Shown in pieces: positions 30,370 through 39,958 of a stretch of 54,627 nucleotides of DNA. Source of the stretch: Chloroflexota bacterium. Lineage in GTDB: Bacteria > Chloroflexota > Dehalococcoidia > DSTF01 > RBG-16-68-14. The notes under the pieces are model-generated. The model was given only the letters and a program-made list of their open reading frames with translations. It had not been told where the DNA came from and searched no databases. The stretch covers positions 1 to 54,627 of the forward strand of contig JADFKB010000008.1 in assembly GCA_022565155.1 (NCBI GenBank). Reading direction: 5' to 3'. Numbering within the stretch: the stretch's first letter is position 1; each line of letters opens with the position of its first letter. The position numbers and the translations under genes are program-made.

Positions 30370-31619
30370 AGCGGCCACCGTAACTCTACCTTGCCGATGC
30401 GCACTCGATCGCCCTCCGAAACACCGGCGCGCCGCAGAGCCCGCTCTACTCCCTGTCGCCGCAACCGCCGGGCGATAGCAGCGCGCGCCTCTTCGGAGTC
30501 AACACCAAACCGGAGAATCGCCTCCTCCGGCCGTTTGCCTCGCACCCGGAACCCGCCTCGTATCTTCACGACATCGATTGCCTGATTCACGACCGGTCGC
30601 AGTATCTGTGGTTCTGTCGGCCTCCGCTCTTCCTCTTCGCGGACGGCCCGCACTCGCTCGAAAACCACCTTCAGCAGTTCATCCATTCCCGCGCCGGTCA
30701 GAGCAGAAATCGCATAGGCATCGACGCCACGCTTCTTCAATTCTCCGGTCAGCCGCTTGCTCTTCTCTGCGGCCGCAGGCAGGTCGATCTTGTTCAACGC
30801 CACCAACCAGTCTTTCTCACCAACGCCCTGGCCGAACGCTATCAGCTCCTGCCTCACCGTTTCAATGTCTTTCAACGGCTCTGGTACAGCGCTATCCACA
30901 ACGTGGACAAGTACGCGCGTTCGCTGGATATGTTGAAGGAACCTATCCCCAAGGCCGGCCCCTCCGTGCGCGCCCTCGATCAGGCCGGGGATATCGGCAA
31001 TAACGACCGTCTCATAGCCTATCTCTGCGATGCCAAGGTAGGGCTCCAACGTCGTAAATGGATACGCCCCCACGCGCGGTTTCGCCTGCGAGACTGCGCG
31101 AAGGAACGAGGATTTTCCCGCATTCGGTAAGCCGACGAGTCCAGCTTCCGCCAGCAGTCGCAGCTCTAGCCTCACCTTTCGCGTTTCTCCCGGCAGGCCT
31201 CGCTCCGCGATCCTCGGCGCTCTTCTCGTCGATGTCGCCAATCGCGCGTTCCCTTTGCCACCAGAACCCCCAAGTGCGACGACCGCTCTCGCTCCGTCCC
31301 ACCAGAGATCGGCGAGCTGGACGCCGTCATCGCTCCAGACGATCGTTCCCACCGGCACCTGGAGCACGGTATCGCCGCCGTTACGGCCATGCCGCTTATT
31401 CGGCCCGCCGTTACCCCCCGCTTCTCCGCGGACGTTGCGCCGCCGCTGGAGCCGATCCAGCACGAGGACGGAGCGCGTGGCTTCGATCACGATATCACCG
31501 CCCTTACCGCCGTCACCTCCGTCCGGCCCCCCGCGAGGAACGTAGCGCTCTCGACGGAAGCCAACCACCCCGTTACCCCCGGCGCCTGCCAAAAGAGAAA
31601 GAGTTAATTCATCCAGCAT
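30366..31619 (-). CDS. obg: GTPase Obg/CgtA
   Basis: A 417-residue ribosome-associated GTPase acting in 50S assembly and stress control. The Gly-rich Obg fold (residues 1-158, GGNGVVGFRRERYVPRGGP) is followed by the G domain with P-loop GLPNAGKSS (163-171), switch FTTLEPYLG, DIPGLIEGA and NKIDL, and a C-terminal OCT domain (about 335-405). The start codon region matches the family N-terminus MLDELTLSLLAG. It is the head of the obg-nadD pair and lies downstream of dnaA on the same strand. Confidence 0.95.
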   Translation of the reverse strand: MLDELTLSLLAGAGGNGVVGFRRERYVPRGGPDGGDGGKGGDIVIEATRSVLVLDRLQRRRNVRGEAGGNGGPNKRHGRNGGDTVLQVPVGTIVWSDDGVQLADLWWDGARAVVALGGSGGKGNARLATSTRRAPRIAERGLPGETRKVRLELRLLAEAGLVGLPNAGKSSFLRAVSQAKPRVGAYPFTTLEPYLGIAEIGYETVVIADIPGLIEGAHGGAGLGDRFLQHIQRTRVLVHVVDSAVPEPLKDIETVRQELIAFGQGVGEKDWLVALNKIDLPAAAEKSKRLTGELKKRGVDAYAISALTGAGMDELLKVVFERVRAVREEEERRPTEPQILRPVVNQAIDVVKIRGGFRVRGKRPEEAILRFGVDSEEARAAIARRLRRQGVERALRRAGVSEGDRVRIGKVELRWPL

Positions 31620-31698
31620 GTATCTAGTTCTTTATATCATCATCATAATAGGTCTGTGGAATCGGTGATGTCTGGGGGAAGTGTGGAAGGTTTTGGGG

Positions 31699-33063
31699 TT
31701 AGGCGACGGTGCGATCGCGCAGCGCGGATTCGAGGTTGTCGATGTCAGCACGCGTCTGGGGAAGGGCGGCGTGCTCGCGCTCGATGCGGCGGCAGGCGTG
31801 GAGGACGGTGGAGTGGTCGCGGCCGCCAAGCAGCTTGCCGATCTCCGTTAGCGGCCGCGAGCCGTGGTGGCGGAGCAGGTACATCGCGATGTGGCGGGCG
31901 TAGGTGATGTCGCGGGCGCGGGAGACGCTGACGATCTGCTGCTGCGAGACGTTGAAGTGGAGGCAGACGGTATCGATGATCTGCTGGTGTGTTGGCTCTG
32001 AGTTCACCGGTTGGAGTGGATGTAGGGCTTGCTCTATGTCCGCTGTGGATAGCGGCGCGTCGGATAGGTCGGCGAAAGCAGCGGCGCGGTTGATTGCGCC
32101 TTCCAGCGCCCGTACAGTTTGGTATGGCTGCTCTGCGATCGTGTCGAGTACGGTCTTCGGGAGCGGGCGCTTCAGCTTCGCGGCCTTCAATAGCAGAATC
32201 TGGCTTCGATCCTCCGGTGAAAGCGGCGAGAGCTCAAGAGCGAGGCCGGCGCTGAGCCTCGAGAGCAGCCGGTCGGTGAGGCCGTCGATCGTATCGAGGG
32301 CGGCGTCTGCAGTGACCACGACGAGGCAGCCGTTGCTGTGCAGGCTGTTGAAGATGTGGAAGAATTGCTCTTGTGAGGCTGACCGAGTAGCGAGAAAGCG
32401 TAGGTCGTCCAGGAGCAGCAGGTCGCAGTTGGCGAAGAGCTCACGGAAGATGTGTGGCCGGCCGAAGCGAACCGCGTTGCCGTAGCGGTCGACGAACGCT
32501 TCGCCGGTGAGCGCTACGACGCGCTTGCCAGCCTCTGTAGCCTTGTGGCCGATAGCGTGCAGTAGGTGCGTCTTGCCGAGCCCCGGCGCTCCGTAGAGGA
32601 CAAGCGGGTTATAGCCTGTCTCACCGGTAGCCGCCCGCCGCGCGGCACGGTAGGCGAGTCGATTGCCCTTGACAGCGCTGAAGCTCTCGAACGTGAGGCG
32701 CGGATCTAGTTCCGGTCGCGGCTGCTCCGGCGCCGATGTAGCCGCCGCGGCGTCCTGCCTGTCCGGCATGGCGGGAGCCCCCAGCACCTGGAACGTTGTG
32801 GAGAGATCGCTTCCGTGGAGGCGCGAGACGGTCCTGTCCACGATGCCGCTCATTCGCGACCGTAGCCACTCGACGCAGAAGTCCGACGGCACGCCGACGA
32901 TAAGCCGGCCGTCCTCCATCTCGAGGCCGGCGGTGTTGCGGAGCCATGTATCGAAGTTAGGCCGGGTGACCTGTAGCTCTAGCTGGCCGAGAGCGGTCTC
33001 CCAGAGCGCTTGTGGTGAACGGTCCCGCAACGCTGCCTCTCCCTCGCTCGGGGGCGTGCTCAT
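31699..33063 (-). CDS. dnaA: Chromosomal replication initiator protein DnaA
   Basis: A 454-residue AAA+ initiator. Domain I spans about residues 15-85, the linker 98-120, Walker A is GAPGLGKTHL (158-167), Walker B LLLLDDLRFL, and the C-terminal DNA-binding helix-turn-helix carries the signature RDITYARHIAMYLL followed by GGRDHSTVLHACRRI. DnaA binds 9-bp boxes and melts oriC. The usual partner dnaN is not adjacent: coaX lies divergently upstream and obg downstream. The start at 33063 has no Shine-Dalgarno site. Confidence 0.95.
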   Translation of the reverse strand: MSTPPSEGEAALRDRSPQALWETALGQLELQVTRPNFDTWLRNTAGLEMEDGRLIVGVPSDFCVEWLRSRMSGIVDRTVSRLHGSDLSTTFQVLGAPAMPDRQDAAAATSAPEQPRPELDPRLTFESFSAVKGNRLAYRAARRAATGETGYNPLVLYGAPGLGKTHLLHAIGHKATEAGKRVVALTGEAFVDRYGNAVRFGRPHIFRELFANCDLLLLDDLRFLATRSASQEQFFHIFNSLHSNGCLVVVTADAALDTIDGLTDRLLSRLSAGLALELSPLSPEDRSQILLLKAAKLKRPLPKTVLDTIAEQPYQTVRALEGAINRAAAFADLSDAPLSTADIEQALHPLQPVNSEPTHQQIIDTVCLHFNVSQQQIVSVSRARDITYARHIAMYLLRHHGSRPLTEIGKLLGGRDHSTVLHACRRIEREHAALPQTRADIDNLESALRDRTVA

Positions 33064-33414
33064 CTAGCCGGCTCGGTAGGTATACGATCCCATCCGGGCT
33101 ATTGGCCTGGCTCACGCGCGCCGTGCGGTGCTATGAAGATCGATGTGCCTGACGCCTCTGTGGCGTTCCCTGTCGGTACGACCGCAGGGCTCGGCGGTGT
33201 CGGGTCCGTGCTTCCCGTTTCTACCCCGCGGTAGCGGCCCCAGGCGATGATGAGCATAGCATGTGACCATGGGGACGGATCAAGTCACTTATGACGACTT
33301 GGCAGAAAAACATTCAACATTTTGTCCCTTTTCCAAACGCCACGCTCTCGGTTGCAAGGCCGTCGGGGCGCCGCCTATACTGAACCGCACTCGGTGAGAG
33401 GAAGGGAAAACGGC
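33064..33414. other. Non-coding gap between divergent dnaA and coaX
   Basis: A 351-base intergenic region. It holds small hairpins (ACGCC-TCTGT-GGCGT near 33145-33159; CCCTG...CAGGG near 33170-33191) and an AT-richer patch at 33290-33345 before coaX. No DnaA box close to TTATCCACA was found. A TTGCAA...TATACT pair with an 18-bp spacer (33350-33379) may drive coaX. It should contain the dnaA promoter too. Confidence 0.5.
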
Positions 33415-34185
33415 ATGCTGCTCGCGATCGATGTTGGCAACACGACGATCACCGTCGGGCTCTTCGAGGGCGATCGTCTCCGCTCTACCTGGCGCATCGC
33501 CACGGACCATGAACGGCTGGCGGACGAGTACGCCGTTATCCTCCTCGGCCTGCTCAATGTGGAGAATGTGGACAGGGATGCCATCAGCGATGCCGTCCTC
33601 GTCAGCGTTGTGCCGGACCTGGTGCCGGTCTTTGAACAGCTCTTCCAGCGCCACCTCGGCGTCCAGCCGCTCATCGTCGGCACCGGTACGAAAACCGGCG
33701 TCAAGATCCTCTACGATAGCCCGCGCGATGTCGGCGCGGACCGCATCGCCGATGTCGTCGCGGCTGTGGCGAGCTACGGCCCGCCCCCGCTGATCATCGT
33801 CGATCTAGGTACCGCGCTCGTCTTCGACGCTGTGTCTGCGGAAGGCGACTACCTGGGCGGGGCGTTGGCGCCCGGCATCCACATCGCGGCTGAGGCGCTC
33901 ACGGAGCGGGCGGCGAAGCTCTACCCTGTGGAGCTGGTGCGGCCGCCAGCCGCAATCGGTAAGAATACTGTCAACGCGCTCCAGTCTGGCCTCCTCTTCG
34001 GCTACGTCTCACTGATCGAAGGGATGGTGGCCCGATTCAAGCGGGAGCTTGGCGGCCAACCGAAGGTCATCGGTACCGGCGGCTGGGCGGAGCTGGTGGG
34101 CCGCGAGACGGAAGTCTTCGATGCAGTGGATCCCGACCTGACGCTGCACGGCGTCCGGCTGATCTACGAGGCGAACAAGGGGTAG
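33415..34185 (+). CDS. coaX: Type III pantothenate kinase
   Basis: A 256-residue kinase of the ASKHA fold that phosphorylates pantothenate, the first step of CoA synthesis. Motifs are LLAIDVGNTTITVGLF (phosphate 1), GADRIADVVAA, the central IIVDLGTALVFDAVSAEGDYLGGALAPG and the C-terminal VIGTGGWAEL. ATG 33415 follows AGAGGAAGGG. coaBC starts 3 bases after its stop, so the two make an operon that covers phosphorylation, cysteine ligation and decarboxylation. Confidence 0.94.
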   Translation: MLLAIDVGNTTITVGLFEGDRLRSTWRIATDHERLADEYAVILLGLLNVENVDRDAISDAVLVSVVPDLVPVFEQLFQRHLGVQPLIVGTGTKTGVKILYDSPRDVGADRIADVVAAVASYGPPPLIIVDLGTALVFDAVSAEGDYLGGALAPGIHIAAEALTERAAKLYPVELVRPPAAIGKNTVNALQSGLLFGYVSLIEGMVARFKRELGGQPKVIGTGGWAELVGRETEVFDAVDPDLTLHGVRLIYEANKG

Positions 34186-34188
34186 CCG

Positions 34189-35379
34189 ATGCTGAACGGA
34201 CGCTTCATCGCCCTCGGAGTCACAGGCAGCATCGCCGCCTACAAGGCCGCAGACCTGGCGAGCAAGCTGACCCAGGCCGGCGCCAGCATCGATGTCTTAA
34301 TGACCGAATCGGCCACGCGCTTCATCACGCCGCTGACGCTGCGCAGCATCACGGGCCGGCCGGTCTTCATCGATATGTTTGACCCCGGTACGGAGATGGC
34401 GGAGGAGCACGTCGAGATCGCGCGCCGCGCCAGCGCCGTCATCGTTGCCCCGGCCAGCGCGACGACGATCGCGCGGCTCGCTCACGGCCTCGCAGGAGAC
34501 ATGGTGTCGCTCACGGTGCTCGCAACCGAGGCGCCGGTGCTGATCGCACCAGCGATGGACGGGCAGATGTTCGAGGACGAGGCGACGCAGGCAAACCTAG
34601 CAGCGCTGCGGGAGCGCGGCTACATCGTCATCGGCCCGGCCGAGGGCAGGCTGGCGAGCGGCAGGACGGGCCCGGGCCGGCTGGTCGAAACGGAGACGCT
34701 ACTGGGCGCGCTGAAGCAGGCGCTGGGCCGCGATGGCGACTTCTCAGGACGGCGCGTCGTCGTCACCGCCGGCGGCACTCGCGAGCCGCTGGATCCCGTG
34801 CGATTCATCAGCAACTACTCGTCAGGCAAGATGGGCTATGCGCTGGCCGAGGCGGCCCGTGACCGCGGCGCAGACGTCACGCTCGTCTCGACAGTGACAG
34901 CCCGGCCTTGCCCCTACGGCGTCCGCCTTGTCGGCGTGGAGACTGTCGCCGAGATGCGAGAAGCAGTTCTCGCGGCCTGTGACGGCGCCCACGCCCTGAT
35001 CATGGCCGCGGCCGTCTCCGACTACCGCCCCGCCGAGCGCGCCGGGCGTAAGGTGAAGAAGGGGCCGCAGGAGAAGTCGCTGGCGCTGGAGAAGACGGAC
35101 GACTTCCTGCTGGAGGTGAAGGGCTCGATTATCAAGGTCGGCTTCGCGGCGGAGACGGATAACCTGCTGGAGAACGCCCGCGCCAAGCTGAAGGCGAAAG
35201 GCCTGCACCTGATCGCCGCGAACGACCTGACCGCGCCCGGCTCCGGCTTCGGGACGGAAACCAACCAGATCTCGATCATCGACGCCGCGGGTGAGGTGGA
35301 AGAGGTACCGCTGCTCTCGAAGTACGACGCCGCCAACCGCCTGCTGGACCGGGTGGCGCCGCTGTTCGAGAAAGGTTAG
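34189..35379 (+). CDS. coaBC: Bifunctional phosphopantothenoylcysteine decarboxylase/phosphopantothenate-cysteine ligase
   Basis: A 396-residue fusion enzyme (Dfp). The N-terminal flavoprotein decarboxylase (residues 1-180) shows LGVTGSIAAYKAADLA, HVEIARRASAVIVAPASA and the flexible PAMDGQMFEDEATQANL region; the C-terminal CTP-dependent ligase (about 183-396) shows VVTAGGTREPLDPVRFISN, GKMGYALAEAA and AAVSDYRPAE followed by KKGPQEK. It converts 4'-phosphopantothenate to 4'-phosphopantetheine. The stop shares the bases TTAG with the convergent gene's stop. Confidence 0.95.
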   Translation: MLNGRFIALGVTGSIAAYKAADLASKLTQAGASIDVLMTESATRFITPLTLRSITGRPVFIDMFDPGTEMAEEHVEIARRASAVIVAPASATTIARLAHGLAGDMVSLTVLATEAPVLIAPAMDGQMFEDEATQANLAALRERGYIVIGPAEGRLASGRTGPGRLVETETLLGALKQALGRDGDFSGRRVVVTAGGTREPLDPVRFISNYSSGKMGYALAEAARDRGADVTLVSTVTARPCPYGVRLVGVETVAEMREAVLAACDGAHALIMAAAVSDYRPAERAGRKVKKGPQEKSLALEKTDDFLLEVKGSIIKVGFAAETDNLLENARAKLKAKGLHLIAANDLTAPGSGFGTETNQISIIDAAGEVEEVPLLSKYDAANRLLDRVAPLFEKG

Positions 35380-36110
35380 CGCAGCTCCACAATCAACGCG
35401 GCGTGGTCGCTGAGCGCGTCTCTGCGGTCGTCTCGCACCGACCGGCCCCACTCGTACCGAGCGTCCGCTAACTGCGAGCGCAAGGTCCTGTTCACGAACG
35501 CCTGATCCAGGCGGAACCCGTTGCCGGCGTTCGGCGAGTACCAGGTGTAGGCGCGCTCGTCGCCGTGAACGTCGCGGAAGGCGTCCCGCCAGCCGGCAGC
35601 GACGAGGTCGGCCATCCACGCATCCTCTCGCTTGTTGAACGCGGGTGATTCCTCGTCGATGCCGATGCAGCCGCAGTTCGTATCGCCGGTAAGCAGCGCC
35701 GGGCCGCCGCGCCAGCGCCGAGCGAGCGCAAGGACGGCGTCGAGGTACGGATACTTCCTGCCGGTGAAGCGATTCGGCACGTGCATCGCGCCGAGTGTGA
35801 AGCGTCGCGGTGCGGCGACGCTGACCAGCAGCCAGCGATCGAGCTGCGGGGCGTTGCGTACCGCGATTCGGCGCACCGGCCAGCGGGAGGCGACGAGCAG
35901 CCGGTTCGACGCAGGCGCTGTCGCTTCCGCGGTCGTTCGCTGATGCGCTAGACCGAGGCCAGCCAGCGCGTCAGCGAGCCAGCGGCTGGGCGGCGTCGCT
36001 CGGAACTCCGAGAGCGCGACGACGTCTGGTGACCAGTGCCGGAGCTGGTCCGCGATCTGCTCGACCCGGCGACCTCCGCCTGCGCGAATGTTCCATGAAA
36101 CGATACGCAT
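35376..36110 (-). CDS. Endonuclease/exonuclease/phosphatase family protein
   Basis: A 244-residue Mg-dependent phosphoesterase of the EEP fold. Characteristic positions are MRIVSWNIRAGGG at the start (Asn), ALSEFR (Glu), ALLTGDTNCG (Asp, Asn) and the terminal LSDHAALIVEL (Asp-His). Such enzymes act on DNA abasic sites, inositol phosphates or sphingolipids; nothing specifies which. It starts five bases after the repaired stop of the MFS gene, so the two are an operon. Confidence 0.85.
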   Translation of the reverse strand: MRIVSWNIRAGGGRRVEQIADQLRHWSPDVVALSEFRATPPSRWLADALAGLGLAHQRTTAEATAPASNRLLVASRWPVRRIAVRNAPQLDRWLLVSVAAPRRFTLGAMHVPNRFTGRKYPYLDAVLALARRWRGGPALLTGDTNCGCIGIDEESPAFNKREDAWMADLVAAGWRDAFRDVHGDERAYTWYSPNAGNGFRLDQAFVNRTLRSQLADARYEWGRSVRDDRRDALSDHAALIVELR

Positions 36111-36115
36111 GTCGC

Positions 36116-37333
36116 TAAGCCGTGACGTCTTCCGTAGCTTCTGTCGGCCGACTCTCCGGCTCCCGCACCAACGCCAGCACCGCTACGCCGACTGCCAGCG
36201 TTATCGAGCCGATGACAACGAAGCTCGTCGGTACGCCCGCGCCAGCGGCCACCGCGCCGCCCGTAAGCGGCCCCACGGCGAAGGCCAGTGCCATGGCGCT
36301 GCCGGCGACGCCGAACGTCGCAGCCTGGCGGCCCGGCCTGTTCTAAGAGCGCGTTCGCCGTCGGCAGCATCGCGCCGCTGAAGAGGCCGACGACGCCGAT
36401 TAGCACCAGCAGCGTCGGCACGTTGGCGGCGATGGCGACGGGCAGGTAGGCAGCGCCCGCACCCAGCGTCGTTAGCGCCAGCGCGTTCCTGTAGCCGACG
36501 CGGCCCGAGAGGCGGGCGGCGGAGAGGGCGGCGATGGCACTGGTGACCGCCATCGCCGAGAAAGCGATGCCGGAAAGCGTCACCGCGCTCAGCGCCGAGT
36601 CGAACGAATCGACCATCAAGGGGATCACCGGCCTAATATAAGCCGGGCCTGCGTGCAAGAAGAAGATTAAGCCAATCAGGATCAGCAATGGCCGGATGCT
36701 GAGAACGAGCCGTAGGTTGCCGGTGAAGCTGCCGCGCTCTGCTGCCGTCGGACGCTCGAACTGCTCATCAACGACGGTGAGGACGAGCAGAAACGCCAGC
36801 AGGTAGAACGCGCTGGCGCCGATGAACGTCGGCCGGATGCCTATCGATGCCGCCAGCACCCCGCCGACCAGCGGGCCGATGAACTGGGAGGTGAAGAGCG
36901 CCATCTGCAGCACGCCCATCGCGTAGGCCATGCGCTCCTTGGGCACGCTCGTCGCGATCAGCGCCGTCGCCGCCGGAATCGTGCCGACGAAGGCGCCCTG
37001 CAGCGCGCGCAGCGCCAGCATCTGCCAGACGTTCTGCGCCAGCCCTTGCAGCGCCATCGTGAACATCGCGCCGATGTAGGCGCGCAGCAGCAGCGGCTTG
37101 CGGCCGAAGCGGTCGGCCAGGCTGCCCCAGATAGGCGAGAAGATGAAGAGCATGGAGCCCGTAGCGGTAGTGAGCACGCCCGTCCACAGCGCGATCTTGC
37201 CCTCGCCGCTGACGCCCAGATCCTCTACGTAAAACGGCAGGAACGGAAATACGAGGTTGCCGCCGCCGAGCGCGATAAACTGGGCGGCAGCGACGGCGAG
37301 CAGCGTGCGGTTCCACGGTTCCAGTCTGAGCAT
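36116..37333 (-). pseudogene. MFS multidrug-type transporter interrupted by a frameshift
   Basis: The frame from ATG 37333 encodes eleven or so helices of an MFS exporter (GSLADRFGRKPLLLRAY is the loop 2-3 motif), up to LPTANALLEQ. There the frame changes: the conserved continuation, with RQAATFGVAGSAMALAFAVG and then GPLTGGAVAAGAG, lies one base off, and runs to a stop at 36116, just before the next gene. The shift falls at about 36325-36342 in a GC-rich run. In the uninterrupted frame the protein ends in an Arg-rich tail without helices. It may be a true mutation or a sequencing/assembly error; the restored protein would be about 405 residues. Confidence 0.8.
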
Positions 37334-37543
37334 AGAGATAATGGGGACTCCCTGCGCTCGACTGTAGCACAGCGAGGAATGGCGAGTCACCCAGAGACCG
37401 GCCTGAGGGTTGAACCCCTCAGCCTTGCGATTCGACTTGAGAAGCTGCGGGATTTATCTTGCGGGCGGTGATATGTCATGCTGAGCTTGTCGAAACATCC
37501 GGCACAGGTGGCGGTTAGGCGATGACGGTCTGGAGAGCGTGAG

Positions 37544-37771
37544 ATGGCACTGCTGATCTTTGGTTTCCTCGCAGTTACGGCGATGCTGGTTGCCTACGCA
37601 CTGGAGGAGCGATCGCATTGGTTCGTATTCGTCTTCGCCGTCGCGAGCGCGGCGGCGTCCGCGTACGGGTTTCTGATCGAATCTTGGCCCTTCGCCTCTA
37701 TCGAGGCGATCTGGTCGCTGGTGGCGCTGCGCCGCTGGTGGGTGCGGCGGGCGGTGACGCAGGGAGCGTAG
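37544..37771 (+). CDS. Small membrane protein
   Basis: A 75-residue protein with two to three hydrophobic segments (MALLIFGFLAVTAMLVAYAL, WFVFVFAVASAAASAYGFLI) and a basic Trp-rich end (ALRRWWVRRAVTQ). It resembles small conserved membrane proteins that end a two-helix hairpin with SIEAIWSLVALRRW. GGAGAGCG precedes ATG 37544. Function unknown. Confidence 0.65.
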   Translation: MALLIFGFLAVTAMLVAYALEERSHWFVFVFAVASAAASAYGFLIESWPFASIEAIWSLVALRRWWVRRAVTQGA

Positions 37772-37784
37772 CACCCGGCGCAGG

Positions 37785-37832
37785 TGGCGACCTTCCGCCG
37801 CAGGCGGGCCCGCCTCCGGCGGGAAAAGTCGC
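37785..37832. repeat. Large imperfect palindrome before the pepA stop
   Basis: GGCGACCTTCCGCC... on the left and GGCGGGAAAAGTCGCC on the right enclose the perfect 14-bp palindrome AGGCGGGCCCGCCT (37802-37815). The whole would form a stem of about 20 bp. It could terminate pepA and the small membrane-protein gene, which converge here. Confidence 0.6.
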
Positions 37833-37834
37833 CG

Positions 37835-39352
37835 CTACGCCTCCAACGGCTCATTGGCCAGGATGAACGCCAGGTGGACAAGTGTCCGGACGGGGATGCC
37901 GCTGGCGCCCTTGACGGTGACGCCCTTCACCTTCTCGTAGAAGTCGACGCCGGCCATGTCGATGTGCACCCAGGGCGTGTCGTCGACGAACTCCTTCAGG
38001 AAGAAGGCGGCGGTGATGGAGCCGGCGTTGCGCCCGCCGACGTTCTTCATGTCGGCGACATCGCTCTTGATCTGGTCCTTGTACTCCTCGTACATCGGCA
38101 GCTGCCAGATCTTCTCTCCTGCTTCCTCGGCGGCGCGCTGGAGCCTGCCGAGGAGGGCATCGTCGTTCGTCATCGCGCCCATCGCCACGTCACCGAGGGC
38201 GATCGAGATGGCGCCGGTGAGCGTCGCCACGTCGACGATGGCATCCGGGCCGCCGTCGATCGCCGCCTGTACGTAGCAGAGGGCGTCGGCCAGGATCAGA
38301 CGCCCTTCCGCGTCGGTGTTGATCACTTCGATCGACTTGCCGTCCATCGCCCGCACGACGTCGCCGGGCTTGGTGGCGCGGCCGCCGGGCATGTTCTCGG
38401 TCGCCGGGATGACGGCCGTGATATCGATCTTCGGCTTCAACTTCGCGATCGCGCCCATCGCCGCGATGACGGCCGCGCCGCCGGACATATCGCCCTTCAT
38501 CTCCTCCATGCCCGCGGCGGGCTTGATCGAGATGCCGCCCGTATCGAAGGTGATGCCCTTGCCGACGTAGGCCAGGTGCGATGAGCCGCCGCCGCGATAG
38601 CGGAGCACGATGAACTTCGGCGGCTGGTCGCTGCCGCGGGCGACGCCGAGCAGCGCGCCCATGCCCTGCTCCTCCATCCACGGCTGGTCGAAGACCTCAC
38701 ACTCCAGGCCGGTGTCGGCGGCGAGCGCCTGCGCGCGCGCGGCCAGTTCCGTCGGCGTGAGCACGTTGCCGGGCTCGTTCGACAGGTCGCGCGCGGCGTT
38801 CGCCGCCTCGCCCAGCACGACGCCCCGGTGTACGCCGCGTTGCAAAGCAGCGATACGTGATTGGTCGAACTCGACCAACACCAGCTCCTGCACTTCGATG
38901 TCGTCTTCCTTGGGTTTTTTGTGGCGGTTGAATGTGTAGAGGCCCATGACGGTGCCTTCGGCGATCGCCTGGGCGCAGTCGTGGGGGTCGAGGCCGGCGA
39001 TGCCCGCGCCGTGGGTGATCGACGCGATGCGCTCGCAGCGCGCGCGGCGGGCGTAGCGGGCGGCGGTGGCGGCCAGCGCGCGCACCTTGTCGAGGGTGAA
39101 GTCCTCTTGCTTGCCCAGCCCGGCGACGAGCACGCGCGGCGACGGCAGCTTGCCCAGCGTGTGGATCATGGTCATCTCGTTCGGCTTGCCGCGACAGCCA
39201 CCGTCGTTGATCACCTGGGAGATAGCGCCGTCCAGCGCCGCATCGACGGCGCCGGTGCCGCCGCCCGGCGACGTGACCCCCTCGAAGAGGTTAACGATGA
39301 TCATGTCGGCGCTCTGCTGGGCGATGTCGCCTCGTTCTACGCGGATATCCAT
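37835..39352 (-). CDS. pepA: Leucyl (cytosol) aminopeptidase
   Basis: A 505-residue M17 peptidase that removes N-terminal amino acids from peptides with two metal ions, as a hexamer. The N-terminal macro-like domain (residues 1-165) is followed by the catalytic domain with GKGITFDTGGISIKP, MKGDMSGGAAV and the signature NTDAEGRLILADAL. The Lys and Asp ligands are all visible. Start ATG at 39352 is directly at the family N-terminus MDIRVERGDIAQQ. Confidence 0.95.
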   Translation of the reverse strand: MDIRVERGDIAQQSADMIIVNLFEGVTSPGGGTGAVDAALDGAISQVINDGGCRGKPNEMTMIHTLGKLPSPRVLVAGLGKQEDFTLDKVRALAATAARYARRARCERIASITHGAGIAGLDPHDCAQAIAEGTVMGLYTFNRHKKPKEDDIEVQELVLVEFDQSRIAALQRGVHRGVVLGEAANAARDLSNEPGNVLTPTELAARAQALAADTGLECEVFDQPWMEEQGMGALLGVARGSDQPPKFIVLRYRGGGSSHLAYVGKGITFDTGGISIKPAAGMEEMKGDMSGGAAVIAAMGAIAKLKPKIDITAVIPATENMPGGRATKPGDVVRAMDGKSIEVINTDAEGRLILADALCYVQAAIDGGPDAIVDVATLTGAISIALGDVAMGAMTNDDALLGRLQRAAEEAGEKIWQLPMYEEYKDQIKSDVADMKNVGGRNAGSITAAFFLKEFVDDTPWVHIDMAGVDFYEKVKGVTVKGASGIPVRTLVHLAFILANEPLEA

Positions 39353-39498
39353 CTACCTCGCTCCTTCGTCGCGAATCTGCACGCGCCTATGGCGCGCGTG
39401 ACAGTCTGTCGGCTGACAGGATGCTTACTCTCTATGCTGGGCGCGCCGTTGGCCCGCGGGCCAGGCTTCAGGCCGTCTTGATGTGACCAGTTTCGTAG

Positions 39499-39520
39499 GT
39501 CGGGGTCTTTAGACCCCGAC
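39499..39520. repeat. Intergenic palindrome, type GTCGGGGTCT/AGACCCCGAC
   Basis: A perfect 10-bp inverted repeat with TT at the centre, between pepA and the RidA gene. Same design as the palindromes at 2803 and 2898. The gap 39353-39550 shows nothing else. Confidence 0.65.
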
Positions 39521-39550
39521 GCAAGTCTGCGAGAGCCAAAAGCCCCTCGA

Positions 39551-39958
39551 CTACACCGTCTCGCTAATATAGGCCTCGGCTTCGATCTCGACCAGCATCT
39601 CCGGCTCGATCAGGCTGCTCACCTCCACCATGCTCGTCGCCGGGCGGATCTCGCTGAACACCTCGCCGTGAGCCTTGCCGATCTGCTCCCACAGTGCGAT
39701 GTCCGTCACGTAGATGCGCGTGCGCACGACATCGCTCATCGCCGCGCCCGCCGCCTGCAATGCTCGCTCGATGTTACGCAGCGCCTGCACGGCCTGGGCG
39801 TAGGCGTCGCCCACGCCGGCGAGCGCTCCTTGCTCATCGGTCGCCGTCGTGCCCGACACGTAGACGTGTGGCCCGGCGCGGACGGCGCGGGAGTAGCCAA
39901 CGATAGGCTCCCAGCGCGTGCCGCCGGCGATCTTCTGTCTCTGTGCGTCTCCGGACAT
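39551..39958 (-). CDS. RidA/YjgF-family protein
   Basis: A 135-residue trimeric RidA-type protein. RidA enzymes hydrolyse reactive enamine/imine intermediates from PLP enzymes. Family phrases are [47 protein letters not shown] and [12 protein letters not shown]; the last has the position of the catalytic Arg (here RPATSMVEV). The chosen start gives the normal N-terminus; the upstream extension has none of the family pattern. Confidence 0.87.
   Translation of the reverse strand: MSGDAQRQKIAGGTRWEPIVGYSRAVRAGPHVYVSGTTATDEQGALAGVGDAYAQAVQALRNIERALQAAGAAMSDVVRTRIYVTDIALWEQIGKAHGEVFSEIRPATSMVEVSSLIEPEMLVEIEAEAYISETV

Noticed and set aside
30888-30912. CTATCCACAACGTGGACAA resembling DnaA boxes
   Set aside because: It lies in the coding part of obg and is explained by the codons; only one partial match.
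31625-31660. AT-rich TCATCATCATAATAG patch near dnaA as an oriC DnaA-trio
   Set aside because: The triplets are not in the required TAG/TAA phase and the neighbouring TGTGGAA words match a DnaA box poorly.
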